A stretch of DNA of 64,000 nt from Thermoplasmatota archaeon (GTDB taxonomy: Archaea; Thermoplasmatota; Thermoplasmata; Thermoplasmatales; Thermoplasmataceae): positions 19,187 through 83,186 of the forward strand of contig JAMCPG010000042.1 in assembly GCA_023379845.1 (NCBI GenBank), given 5' to 3'. Made by a program: the position numbers and the translations under genes. Positions 56,144 to 64,000 of this stretch are shown here, piece after piece (position 1 is the first letter of the stretch; every line of letters begins with the position of its first letter). The notes below the pieces were generated by a model. The model was not told the origin of the DNA, did not search any database, and saw only the letters and a program-made list of their open reading frames with translations.

Positions 56144-58447
56144 ATGGTGAAAAAGATGCAGGATTATATAGTTAAGAGGAACAAAAACCAGGTTCCCTTC
56201 AACAAGGAAAAAATTACAATGGCAGTTTACAAGGCAATGCTTTCAGTAAAGAAGGGCACTATGATCGATGCTGAGCGCGTTACAGATCTTGTGGTGACCA
56301 GGCTGAACGCTCTGGAACACATCCCATCTGTGGAAGAAGTACAGGATACTGTTGAAAATGAATTGATGTCTTACTCAAGAGATGGCATCAGCTTCGCTGA
56401 CGTTACTAAATCCTACATTCTCTACAGGGAACGTCGCAGGATAGTCAGGGAAGAGAAGATGAGGATAGGTGTTACGGATGACCTGAAACTATCTCTTAAT
56501 GCAATAAAAGTACTGGAGTCAAGGTACCTGCTCAAGGACGAAGCTGGCAATGTCATAGAAACCCCTAGGGAACTCTTCCATCGTGTTGCTTACAACGTTG
56601 GCATAATAGAGTACATTTACCAAAACCTCAAAAACAGTTCACCGAATGGAGGCAAACTCGCCCTTGGCGAGCTGCAGGTTAACACTTTAAAAAGGGCATT
56701 TGAAAATCTCAGGAAAGAGGGCTTTGTTAATGGTACCTTCGAGTCCTTTATAGAAAATACTGGCGGCTATACTGTCGAAGTGAACAAGCTTGTTGAAAAA
56801 TTCGAGAAAATGATGACAGATCTTGATTTTGTTCCGAATTCACCAACGTTAATGAATGCAGGAACTCGCCTGGGCCAGCTCTCTGCATGCTTTGTCCTTC
56901 CTGTAGAGGATTCAATCGACGGGATTTTCCGTACGCTTGCAGACACTGCTAAGATTCACAAGTCTGGCGGCGGAACTGGTTTCTCATTCAGTAAGCTCAG
57001 GCCACGGGACGACCTGGTGGGATCAACCAAGGGTGTAGCGTCCGGGGCACTTTCATTCATGTCAATTTTTGACACAACCACCAATGTAATAAAGCAGGGT
57101 GGGAAACGTCGCGGTGCCAACATGGGCATCCTTAGATATGATCATCCAGAAATTGTTGATTTCATATCCTCAAAGGATTCCGCCAACACTATACTCAGCA
57201 ATTTCAACATATCAGTGGGAATTGATAGCGACTTCTTTGAACGGCTTGATCGAGACGATTATGTTGAACTCAAAAATCCAAGAACGCATGCAGTCGAGAA
57301 AAAGATGAAGGCGGCAGATCTCTGGAACATGATTATTGATCATGCATGGACAACAGGTGACCCAGGATTGATCTTCCTTGATGAAATCAATGCCCATAAC
57401 ACGGTTAAGAACCTCGGGGATATAGAGTCGACAAACCCATGCGGTGAACAGCCTCTCCTTCCGTACGAGTCATGCAACCTGGGATCGATCAACCTCGCAA
57501 GGTTCGTTAAGGATGGAAGGATTGATCACGAACGCCTTAAGGATGTTATCTGGTTATCCGTGAGGTTCCTCGACGATGTCATCGACGCCAACCTTTTCCC
57601 GGTTGAGGAAATAGAGCGGGTGTCCAGAACTACAAGAAAGATCGGACTCGGTGTGATGGGATTTGCCGACGCACTTGTACAAATGGGCATACCCTATGCA
57701 AGTACGCAGGCTCTCAAGACCGCAGAGGATATAATGTCATTCCTTCAGGACGAGTCGCATGCGGCATCTGAAGCGCTTGCCAAGGAACGGGGCGTATTCC
57801 CCGGATGGAAAGGATCTTACTGGGAGTCGATAAACCAGAAGATGCGTAACTCAACCACGACCACAATAGCCCCAACGGGAACAATCTCAATAATCGCCGG
57901 ATGTTCATCGTCAATTGAGCCTCTCTTTGCTCTTGCATTTGTAAGGCATGTCCTGGATGGTCAGGAACTTCTAGAGGTAAACCCGTATCTGGAAAAGAGC
58001 CTAAAGGAGCTTGGACTGTATTCAGAGAGACTGATGCTTAAGATCGCACAGACTGGCAATCTTTCGGACACAGCGCTTCCAGATGATCTAAAGAAACTCT
58101 ACCTTACGGCCCAGGAGATAGACTACAAATGGCATGTGCTTATGCAAGCTGCATTCCAGAATTATTGTGATTCCGGTGTTTCGAAGACAATAAATCTTCC
58201 AAACTCTGCTACCAGGGATGACATCGCTATGGCGTACAGGCTTGCCAGAGATCTTCACTGCAAGGGTATAACCGTGTACAGGGACGGGTCTAAGTCACAA
58301 CAGGTTCTATACATGGGCACCAAGGAAAAGAAGCAGGAAGATGCAAAACAGGTGAACCAGGAACTCATCATGTCAGCTCCAGATAACCTGCTTAAAGTGG
58401 ATTCCACATACGACCCTGCATGCACCTCTGGATCATGTACATTATAA
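56144..58447 (+). CDS. nrdJ: Ribonucleotide reductase class II (adenosylcobalamin-dependent)
   Basis: A 767-residue enzyme. The ATP-cone is at residues 1-95 (YIVKRNKNQVPFNKEKIT). Class II marks are STNPCGEQPLLPYESCNLGSINL near 430 and GCSSSIEPLFALAF near 590, with LSACFVLPVEDSIDGIF near 248. The C-terminus (CTSGSC) supplies redox cysteines. A B12-dependent reductase is known from Thermoplasma acidophilum. It needs no R2 and no oxygen. ATG at 56156, behind GGTGA, is another possible start. Confidence 0.94.
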   Translation: MVKKMQDYIVKRNKNQVPFNKEKITMAVYKAMLSVKKGTMIDAERVTDLVVTRLNALEHIPSVEEVQDTVENELMSYSRDGISFADVTKSYILYRERRRIVREEKMRIGVTDDLKLSLNAIKVLESRYLLKDEAGNVIETPRELFHRVAYNVGIIEYIYQNLKNSSPNGGKLALGELQVNTLKRAFENLRKEGFVNGTFESFIENTGGYTVEVNKLVEKFEKMMTDLDFVPNSPTLMNAGTRLGQLSACFVLPVEDSIDGIFRTLADTAKIHKSGGGTGFSFSKLRPRDDLVGSTKGVASGALSFMSIFDTTTNVIKQGGKRRGANMGILRYDHPEIVDFISSKDSANTILSNFNISVGIDSDFFERLDRDDYVELKNPRTHAVEKKMKAADLWNMIIDHAWTTGDPGLIFLDEINAHNTVKNLGDIESTNPCGEQPLLPYESCNLGSINLARFVKDGRIDHERLKDVIWLSVRFLDDVIDANLFPVEEIERVSRTTRKIGLGVMGFADALVQMGIPYASTQALKTAEDIMSFLQDESHAASEALAKERGVFPGWKGSYWESINQKMRNSTTTTIAPTGTISIIAGCSSSIEPLFALAFVRHVLDGQELLEVNPYLEKSLKELGLYSERLMLKIAQTGNLSDTALPDDLKKLYLTAQEIDYKWHVLMQAAFQNYCDSGVSKTINLPNSATRDDIAMAYRLARDLHCKGITVYRDGSKSQQVLYMGTKEKKQEDAKQVNQELIMSAPDNLLKVDSTYDPACTSGSCTL

Positions 58448-58455
58448 TTTTCTAA

Positions 58456-58481
58456 AATCCATTTTTTTTTAAACATGGATT
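58456..58481 (+). terminator. Hairpin with T run after nrdJ
   Basis: AATCCAT and ATGGATT (7 bp, perfect) flank a loop that holds most of a run of nine T residues (58462-58470), beginning nine bases after the nrdJ stop. Archaeal termination depends mainly on the T run, so this is a likely terminator. Confidence 0.55.
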
Positions 58482-58941
58482 CTTACGTTTCATAATTTTC
58501 ATTTCTTCATGTTTTTTTGTCCCCAATCTGCCAATGGCCATTAATTTTTCAGGTAACTGGCTGCATTTATAGTGGATACATAACTTATGTTTAACCCTCC
58601 TTAGAAACTCCTGTAATTATAAAAATTAAGGCCAAAGATCTTCTCTTTTCCATCGAGCCTCATAATACATGCCTAATAAAAATAATGGGCGTTTATGTTT
58701 TACTTCCTGCCATGTAGTGTCCAGGATGACGCAGATGCTTGCTGTAATCTTGATCATAATAATATCCGTTAGATTAACAAATCAAGCAGGCAAAAAATCT
58801 CCGACCAATTTGTGTGAATTCTGAAGAACCAGCAAAAATTGTGCTCATTAGTGTAACTCATGATGTTCTGAATTGTATGGGAGAAAAATTGGTCAAAATT
58901 AATTGGATTGATAAAAGAGGTGGGTTATAAAATAACCCTTA
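58482..58941. other. Gene-free A/T-rich region between nrdJ and the MFS gene
   Basis: No reading frame longer than about 30 codons with a plausible start was found, and no tRNA pattern. It lies between two converging genes, so it would mostly be 3' flank. Nothing else was seen. Confidence 0.5.
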
Positions 58942-60240
58942 TTAATTGCTGGGTGGCGTCTGACTTGCGGCTTGTAAATGCTGTTTTACCTTTGGCACGA
59001 CGATAGAGAACCCGATAAGAGCTGCTATAATCATCATTGCACCAGTGAGTAGCAGAGAATTGTGGACACCGTAAGCTGTATAATATACTGCAAATCCGTA
59101 TCCGGCAAACAATCCCGCCACGGCTTTCGCGGTATAAACCAGACCATAGTTCGCACCCGACTTCTTCTCCCCGAAGTAGTCTCCCACCATTGAGGGCCAC
59201 AGAGTAAACAGTGGCCCAGAACAGAATGCAATTATTATAATTACCAGGACAAAGGTTGCAGAAGACTTCATTGAAAACAACGCAAGAAGACCGATTCCTG
59301 CTATACCAAAGAATACTAGCATGGACTCTCTTCTTCCGAGGAAGTCAGAAACGATGCCTGAAACAAGTCTTCCAAGCCCATTTGAAAGTGGGAATACGTA
59401 TACTGCAATATACCCGGCAACGGCCACTCCTGTCACTGTTAAGCCGATGGAAGGCAGCTTCCCGACTATTCCAAGATAGGCTCCCGCTACAAAGAAGAAC
59501 CCGATGTAAATGGCCCAGAATTGCCATCTTGATACCATCTGTCTTGGATTGTCTTCAAGCCCACTCTTCTTCACTCTCTTCCTGACTACTTCAGCCTCTG
59601 CCTCTGTCTTGCCTGCAGGAACGTAACCATCTGGCGGGTACCTTACCAACATACCGAACGGTACAATTACTAGCATCAAAAGCCCAACATAGAGGAATGC
59701 AGCATGGAAATTGTAATTCTTGATTATATACATTACAAGAGGAGAGACTCCGAACGCTCCTGCGCCAAACCCTAGATCAATCAAGCCGACTGCAAGTCCT
59801 CTTGTCTTTCCATGAAACCACTTTAATGCTGTAGAAATACCCACTCCGTACACAATCCCCGGTCCAAGACTTCCTATACCGTAGACAACATACAAGTAGT
59901 ACAATCCGGTCGACTTCGATGTAAACGAACTCAGGATCCAACCGAGACTGGTAAGCACACCTGCAATCACCACAAAGTAGGGTGTAAGGTGTCTTCTCCT
60001 GTCAAGATAACGACCTGAGAAAAACATCGTCAACGACTGCACTATAATATATATGGAGAATGTTGTGGAAATCATGTATCCCGTGGCACTAATGCCAAAC
60101 AATTTCCCAAGTGGTGCAGTAAACAACGACCATGAATACTCATAGGGGCTAACGAAGACCATCGCAATGATCATGCTAAACACAATCAACCATAAGGGAA
60201 TTTTAGTCCCCATCCGTTTTTGATTTTCCGTTTTTGTCAT
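58942..60240 (-). CDS. MFS transporter, oxalate/formate antiporter (OFA)-like
   Basis: A 432-residue protein with about 12 transmembrane segments. MVFVSPYEYSWSLFTAPLGKLFG at residues 30-52 and FFSGRYLDRRRHLTPYFVV near 78 fit the OFA group of monocarboxylate carriers; GRLVSGIVSDFLGRRESM in the second half is the matching loop. ATG at 60240 has GGAGGT eight bases upstream and replaces the TTG at 60246. The substrate is probably a small carboxylate, inferred from family. Confidence 0.85.
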   Translation of the reverse strand: MTKTENQKRMGTKIPLWLIVFSMIIAMVFVSPYEYSWSLFTAPLGKLFGISATGYMISTTFSIYIIVQSLTMFFSGRYLDRRRHLTPYFVVIAGVLTSLGWILSSFTSKSTGLYYLYVVYGIGSLGPGIVYGVGISTALKWFHGKTRGLAVGLIDLGFGAGAFGVSPLVMYIIKNYNFHAAFLYVGLLMLVIVPFGMLVRYPPDGYVPAGKTEAEAEVVRKRVKKSGLEDNPRQMVSRWQFWAIYIGFFFVAGAYLGIVGKLPSIGLTVTGVAVAGYIAVYVFPLSNGLGRLVSGIVSDFLGRRESMLVFFGIAGIGLLALFSMKSSATFVLVIIIIAFCSGPLFTLWPSMVGDYFGEKKSGANYGLVYTAKAVAGLFAGYGFAVYYTAYGVHNSLLLTGAMMIIAALIGFSIVVPKVKQHLQAASQTPPSN

Positions 60241-60445
60241 ATTCAAATACCTCCAAAATCAAATCAAACAGTCGGACCAAATAATAAAAAGGCCCATTCA
60301 TAAAGTTCAAGCAAAAAATGCGAAATCAAATGAAGTTACGGAGGGCCGCACTTCAATGAACAGATATTCTTTCTGCAGACCATAAACTATAGATATTTTC
60401 TAAAAACCTCTATAGAATCTTCAATACCATCCAAAATGAATTATC

Positions 60446-61615
60446 ATGATCATGTTCTCAGGAATCCGTATTTCAGCAGATAATCTGTATAATTTTCAAC
60501 GGAAAGCTTTATTCATGCGATCCCGATCATTATCCATGGACATAATGAATTACGGTCTCCGCGAGAAATATGAACAGTTGAAGAAGTTTGGTGACAGGCT
60601 TTCAGACATGAAGGATACAATAGATTGGGATCGGATCAAGCCACTCCTCTCTGATCTTTACAGAAACGATACTGAGAAAGGTGGCAGGCCAAACTTTGAT
60701 CCTGTATTCATGATGAAGATCATGTTCCTCCAGTCGTTATACGGTCTTGTTGACGAGACCATGGAGATCGAGCTCTACTCGAATATAAGATTCATCAACT
60801 TCCTGGACTACCCGGAATCCGTACCGGATGCAAGGACCATATGGCTATTCAGGGAGAGGATAGCCAATAACCACAAGGACAAGGAGATATGGAAAATGAT
60901 CTGGAAGCAGTTCCTGGAGAAGGGAATAACTGTCAAGCAGGGCACGATACAGGATGCCACTTTCATTGAATCCAATCCAGGACATGGGAAAACCAGGAAA
61001 GGCGATGGTACGATGCCGATCGATCCGGAACTTCCCGATAAACAGGCTGAGCAGGAAAAACCTGAAACTGAGGCGTCAAAGAAGGAAATGAAGGCGGCGA
61101 AGAGGATCGAAAAGGAACGGAAAAAGAAGGAGATATCGGAGGAAAGGAAGAACGCGAAGACAAGGAGATCTAAGGATGGCACATGGGCTGTCAAGAATGG
61201 GAAAGCGCATTTCGGTCACAAGTTACACACGTCACAGACCGTCGAGCATGATATCATTGCCAATTACGCCGTAACAACGGCATCCATTCAATTCACGGAT
61301 AGATCTTTCAATACCAGGCATCGTAAATTACAAGGACAAGGGATATTTTGGCGTTGAAGGAAGAGGAATAGATGCAACCATGGATAGATCCTCAAAGGTT
61401 ATAAATTGCCTGTGGAAAGCATCCGCCGCAACATGCGGATAACAAGGAAGCGATCCAGGGGTGAAAGACCCTATTCAGTGATCAAGACAATATTCCATGG
61501 TGGTCATGTCTTTGTTACCACTATCCCAAGGGTAAGGGTGAAATGCATGTTCATGTGTCTTGGGCACAACCTCATGTGCATGATAAGGATGAAAAAGAAG
61601 GGGATGATAGCGTGA
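60446..61615 (+). pseudogene. IS5-family transposase with two compensating frameshifts
   Basis: The main frame gives an IS5-type transposase (LREKYEQLKKFGDRLSDM, KIMFLQSLYGLVDE, FRERI, TIQDATFIES with the first catalytic Asp). It breaks near 61283 where two bases seem lost (ATTCAATTCACGG), runs in another frame as IDLSIPGIVNYKDKGYFGVEGRGID (second Asp), and returns near 61400 after losing one more base. It then gives PVESIRRNMRITRKRSRGERPYSVIK (catalytic Glu) to TGA at 61615. The two ORF-track pieces (60446, 61406) are in the same frame. A Lys/Glu-rich insert lies at about residues 205-245. No terminal inverted repeats were found. It is most likely inactive. Confidence 0.82.
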
Positions 61616-62211
61616 GCTATGGAAATTCCATGAAGAATGGACGAAGATAGGGGAAAATAAGAGATAAAGGGACCATTACCGAAAGCATTGACCATGAATT
61701 CGCTGTAATTTCCCTGAAAGATCAATCAAGAGCCAAAATTAATATGTTGTTAGAAATTGTCTTTAGTTTTATATTGACGCGGTTCCATAACAGTGTTATA
61801 AGCACTCAGGTTAACTTTTCATAACCTCACTCCGTCGTTTTCGAAATTTATGTGCCCTGTCAACTCGTGTGGAAGCTTTACCGACCGTGAATGTACTTTA
61901 AGATATCATCGTTCCCCTTTTGTTGAACACAGTGATTGGTCAGAATGCATAATCGCGGGAAGATAGAGATATAGTTGGGGCGATTCTGAAAAAACTAAAA
62001 CAGTTTAACAAACACCAGGTCAATCTCTGATAACTAAAGTTTTTCCTGAGATACGGGCAGATATGTCAAACATGAAATAATGACAGAAACAAGTTAGCCT
62101 TAAGACTCAAGAGATACATTTAATACATCAATAGAAATCAGAAAAGACGATAATTTCAGAGATTACTGTAAAGCAGAGTGATTGTCCTCACATTGAAACT
62201 AGCGACAGGTT
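61616..62211. other. Gene-free region after the transposase
   Basis: About 600 bases without a clear gene. One open stretch near 61650-61825 (GKIRDKGTITESIDHEFAVISL) has no start codon and no family match. The right end of the insertion sequence should lie here, but no inverted repeat matching the left side was recognised. Confidence 0.4.
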
Positions 62212-62231
62212 TAAGGATCTTTACATCCTTA
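62212..62231. promoter_or_regulatory. Perfect palindrome at the start of the HTH_10 gene, probable operator
   Basis: TAAGGAT and ATCCTTA (7 bp each) enclose the six bases CTTTAC and end two bases before the ATG at 62234. If the gene is leaderless, as its upstream sequence suggests, the repeat overlaps the TATA/start region. A site there would block or guide transcription, and autoregulation by the HTH_10 protein is a natural guess. Confidence 0.5.
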
Positions 62232-62233
62232 TA

Positions 62234-62845
62234 ATGCACACCTCGTATGATAGTTCCAGGCAAACCATGTTTTCCTTTTTTTATTCACCAAGCGAGGAAA
62301 AACTAGACGAGGCTCTGAGATACTTCTCCAGCAGACCCCAGGTAAAGAATCTTTCTGTGATTTCGAAGCAGGGAGCCATGGCAAATCTATTCTACACCTC
62401 CACAGCAACCTCAATGTACAATAAGCTGGGAAACGTCGGTTTCAGGATTCATCCTGTTGTGGTTCATAACGGAGTGGAGAAATGGTTTTACATAAGCAAT
62501 GGTTCCCCGGTAAAGCCTGAAGCAATCAATGACGAGAATACAACAGTAATATCCATGCAGAGCATATCGCAAAAGAGGTTCATTTCTGACTATCCTTCTA
62601 TTTTCTACCAGCTAAATCTTATGAACATTATCAACAGGCTGAGTGAAACCGAAAGCACGATTCTACTGAATGCCATGGATCATGGTTATTTTGAGTGGCC
62701 AAGAAAAATAAGCATGTCCGAACTCAGCAAGAAACTGCAGATCCCGAAAAGCACATTGAGCTATCATTTCCGATCAATTGAAAGAAAAACATTCAACGTG
62801 CTTCTATCGAGCGATTATTCATTCATGAAGACTGAAAAAATATAG
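62234..62845 (+). CDS. Transcription regulator with HTH_10 (bacterio-opsin activator-type) domain
   Basis: A 203-residue protein. The C-terminal 60 residues read LSETESTILLNAMDHGYFEWP...SMSELSKKLQIPKSTLSYHFRSIERK, the HTH_10 pattern of the archaeal Bat family. The N-terminal 140 residues look like the usual sensor-like part and have no recognised ligand site. It probably regulates nearby or distant genes; the palindrome before it suggests control of itself. The neighbour downstream is the pyruvate oxidoreductase operon, convergent. Confidence 0.82.
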   Translation: MHTSYDSSRQTMFSFFYSPSEEKLDEALRYFSSRPQVKNLSVISKQGAMANLFYTSTATSMYNKLGNVGFRIHPVVVHNGVEKWFYISNGSPVKPEAINDENTTVISMQSISQKRFISDYPSIFYQLNLMNIINRLSETESTILLNAMDHGYFEWPRKISMSELSKKLQIPKSTLSYHFRSIERKTFNVLLSSDYSFMKTEKI

Positions 62846-62889
62846 ACGCAGGGCTCAAAGGCCCTGGCATAACGACAAACAAAAAAAAA

Positions 62890-63885
62890 TTATTTTTTAA
62901 CTTTAAGGCCAGCCTTTATCGGAAGAATGCCCGGCAGTTCCCACTCGTCCCACATTTCGTCGACCTTGCTCTGAACGTAGTCATAGTCTTCGTCAAGGAA
63001 GTGGCTGAACCTGCCCTGCTTCTCGAGATATTCCCTGACGGGTGTTCTCTTCTTATTCCTGAGATCGTATGTGTACCTGACCTCGCCATTAACTATTTCG
63101 TAGTCGGCGAATATGCCTGTTTTTATTGCAAGCTCCCCTAATACATGGGAATACCTTGGGTGATAGTCCCAGCCTTTCGGGCATGGATCAATCGTGTGGA
63201 TGAGCGTAGGTCCACCAATGCTGAGAGCCTTCTTTACCTTGTTCATGTAGTCTGTTGGAGGGAATGTAGCGCAAGATGTTGCTACGTATTTGACATTCGG
63301 GTGACCAATAGCCATCATAGCTGCCAGGTTCTTCTTCCACCTTTCATGCATTATCCTCTTAACTGGGCCGGTTGGGCTGAAAGTTGTCTGCGCCCCCCAG
63401 GTAGTCAGGCCCGATGCCTGAATATCGGTGTTTGCGGCAGACTCATTATCGTAGACTATCACGAGGAGGTCATAAGGGCTCTGCATTGCTCCAGAAAGAC
63501 CTCCAAGACCCTCATCGCCTGCTCCAAGATCACCAGAAAAGTTGATCACGTTGATCTTCTCTTTGGGTATCTTTCCTTTCCGCATCAGCGCTTTGAGGCC
63601 GGCAGCCATACCAACTGCCGAGGCTCCACCAGCTGCCAGCTGTGTGTGCATCCATGGCACGATCCAGGGAGTTGTCATGTACGAAGTATTAGCTACGTAC
63701 ATGCATCCCGTGGCTCCAGTGACAACTGTCCTTGGACCAGATGCCTTGACAAAGTCTCTCATAACAAGGGCGCTCTCGCATCCCTGGCATGTCCTGTGTC
63801 CAGATGTGTAAAGCTCTTCTAAATCCACTGCGTGTACGCCTTTGTACAGATTTGCATTCTTAAATTCTTCAACTTCTTCAACCAT
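62890..63885 (-). CDS. porB: Pyruvate:ferredoxin oxidoreductase, beta subunit
   Basis: A 331-residue thiamine-diphosphate-binding subunit. HRTCQGCESALVMRDF near residue 30 and FSGDLGAGDEGLGGLSGAMQ near 118 (the GDG-like ThDP motif) are visible, as are cysteines for the iron-sulfur cluster (CQGC, C near residue 62 and SCATF near 205). It oxidises pyruvate or a related 2-oxoacid to acyl-CoA, reducing ferredoxin. It follows the alpha subunit gene by 15 bases with a strong ribosome site. Confidence 0.92.
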   Translation of the reverse strand: MVEEVEEFKNANLYKGVHAVDLEELYTSGHRTCQGCESALVMRDFVKASGPRTVVTGATGCMYVANTSYMTTPWIVPWMHTQLAAGGASAVGMAAGLKALMRKGKIPKEKINVINFSGDLGAGDEGLGGLSGAMQSPYDLLVIVYDNESAANTDIQASGLTTWGAQTTFSPTGPVKRIMHERWKKNLAAMMAIGHPNVKYVATSCATFPPTDYMNKVKKALSIGGPTLIHTIDPCPKGWDYHPRYSHVLGELAIKTGIFADYEIVNGEVRYTYDLRNKKRTPVREYLEKQGRFSHFLDEDYDYVQSKVDEMWDEWELPGILPIKAGLKVKK

Positions 63886-63890
63886 TTTTT

Positions 63891-63900
63891 TCTACCTCCT
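63891..63900 (-). promoter_or_regulatory. Strong ribosome site of porB
   Basis: On the minus strand AGGAGGTAGA starts directly after the TGA stop of the alpha subunit gene and lies six or so bases before the porB ATG. It shows that the two genes are read from one message. Confidence 0.7.
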
Positions 63901-64000
63901 TCACTCCCTCAAGCCGATCCATGAAACCTTTGGAGATTTCTTGTCGGCAGTCATTTCGTACATCTTTCTTACTTCTTTCTTTGAAATTTCCCTTCCACCG
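63901..64000 (-). CDS. porA: Pyruvate:ferredoxin oxidoreductase, alpha subunit, C-terminal end
   Basis: The minus strand reads GGREISKKEVRKMYE...SPKVSWIGLRE and stops with TGA at 63901-63903. A 2-oxoacid oxidoreductase alpha subunit commonly ends with a GGR(E/D)I...K segment like this. Only about 32 codons are in the window. The call rests on this match and on its place upstream of porB. Confidence 0.7.
   Translation of the reverse strand, partial: GGREISKKEVRKMYEMTADKKSPKVSWIGLRE

Noticed and set aside
1-64000. CRISPR array or replication origin
   Set aside because: No regularly spaced repeats, no cas genes, and no cdc6/orc1 gene or origin-box cluster were seen.

Overview
The window looks like a chromosomal segment of a thermoacidophilic euryarchaeon of the Thermoplasmata (Thermoplasma/Ferroplasma/Cuniculiplasma-type). 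Evidence: an HU-family DNA-binding protein (the HTa type known from Thermoplasma) instead of a histone, the archaeal nurA-herA-mre11-rad50 operon, archaeal RPA genes, the PIN-ATPase-KH protein, a TGS-type DRG GTPase, archaeal topoisomerase I, tRNAs without encoded CCA, TATA-like boxes about 25 bases before many start codons (leaderless messages), and a B12-dependent ribonucleotide reductase as known from Thermoplasma. The exact species cannot be told from the sequence alone.

Layout. 1-5.9 kb: partial MFS transporter, then a sugar-type ABC importer operon (binding protein, fused MalF-MalG permease, ATPase) and a convergent HAD phosphatase. 6-7.8 kb: decayed DNA with an O-methyltransferase pseudogene and a small membrane protein; tRNA-Ile(GAT) at 7.84 kb. 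8-12.2 kb (minus): nucleotidyltransferase, TtuA/Ncs6-like tRNA thiolase, an acidic unknown protein, PIN-ATPase-KH protein. 12.3-15.2 kb: Asn-synthetase-like C-domain protein, methylthioadenosine phosphorylase, beta-CASP nuclease. 16.4-18.9 kb: unknown gene plus two RPA-type genes. 19-21.7 kb: split glycine decarboxylase. 22-28.5 kb: zinc-ribbon/PH membrane protein, HU protein, spermidine synthase, ArsA-like ATPase, PurH, presenilin-type protease. 28.5-34.1 kb: topA, aRF1 methyltransferase, DRG GTPase, MscS, GNAT. tRNA-Leu(GAG) at 34.3 kb.

35.4-39.9 kb is the most interesting locus: an intact class I ribonucleotide reductase pair (R1 and R2) preceded on the same strand by a second R2 paralogue whose metal site and radical tyrosine are lost, although the two R2 sequences align without gaps at a constant offset. 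A class II (AdoCbl) reductase sits 17 kb away (56.1-58.4 kb). 40.9-43.5 kb: split formiminotransferase/cyclodeaminase and an orphan DNA methyltransferase. 43.6-46.5 kb: DUF1059 protein, MFS, SepF, DPM1-like glycosyltransferase. 46.5-52.9 kb: rad50/mre11/herA/nurA end-resection operon. 52.9-55.6 kb: site-2 protease and NnrS-like protein, with a possible structured RNA between them. 58.9-62.8 kb: OFA-type MFS, a frameshifted IS5-family transposase, and an HTH_10 regulator with a palindrome at its promoter. 62.9-64 kb: pyruvate:ferredoxin oxidoreductase beta subunit and the end of alpha.

Together GcvPA/PB, formiminotransferase/cyclodeaminase and PurH point to tetrahydrofolate-linked one-carbon metabolism. 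The RPA, resection, topoisomerase, HU and PIN-ATPase genes make this a genome-maintenance-rich stretch; the transporters, ABC importer and POR suggest a heterotroph feeding on sugars or peptides.
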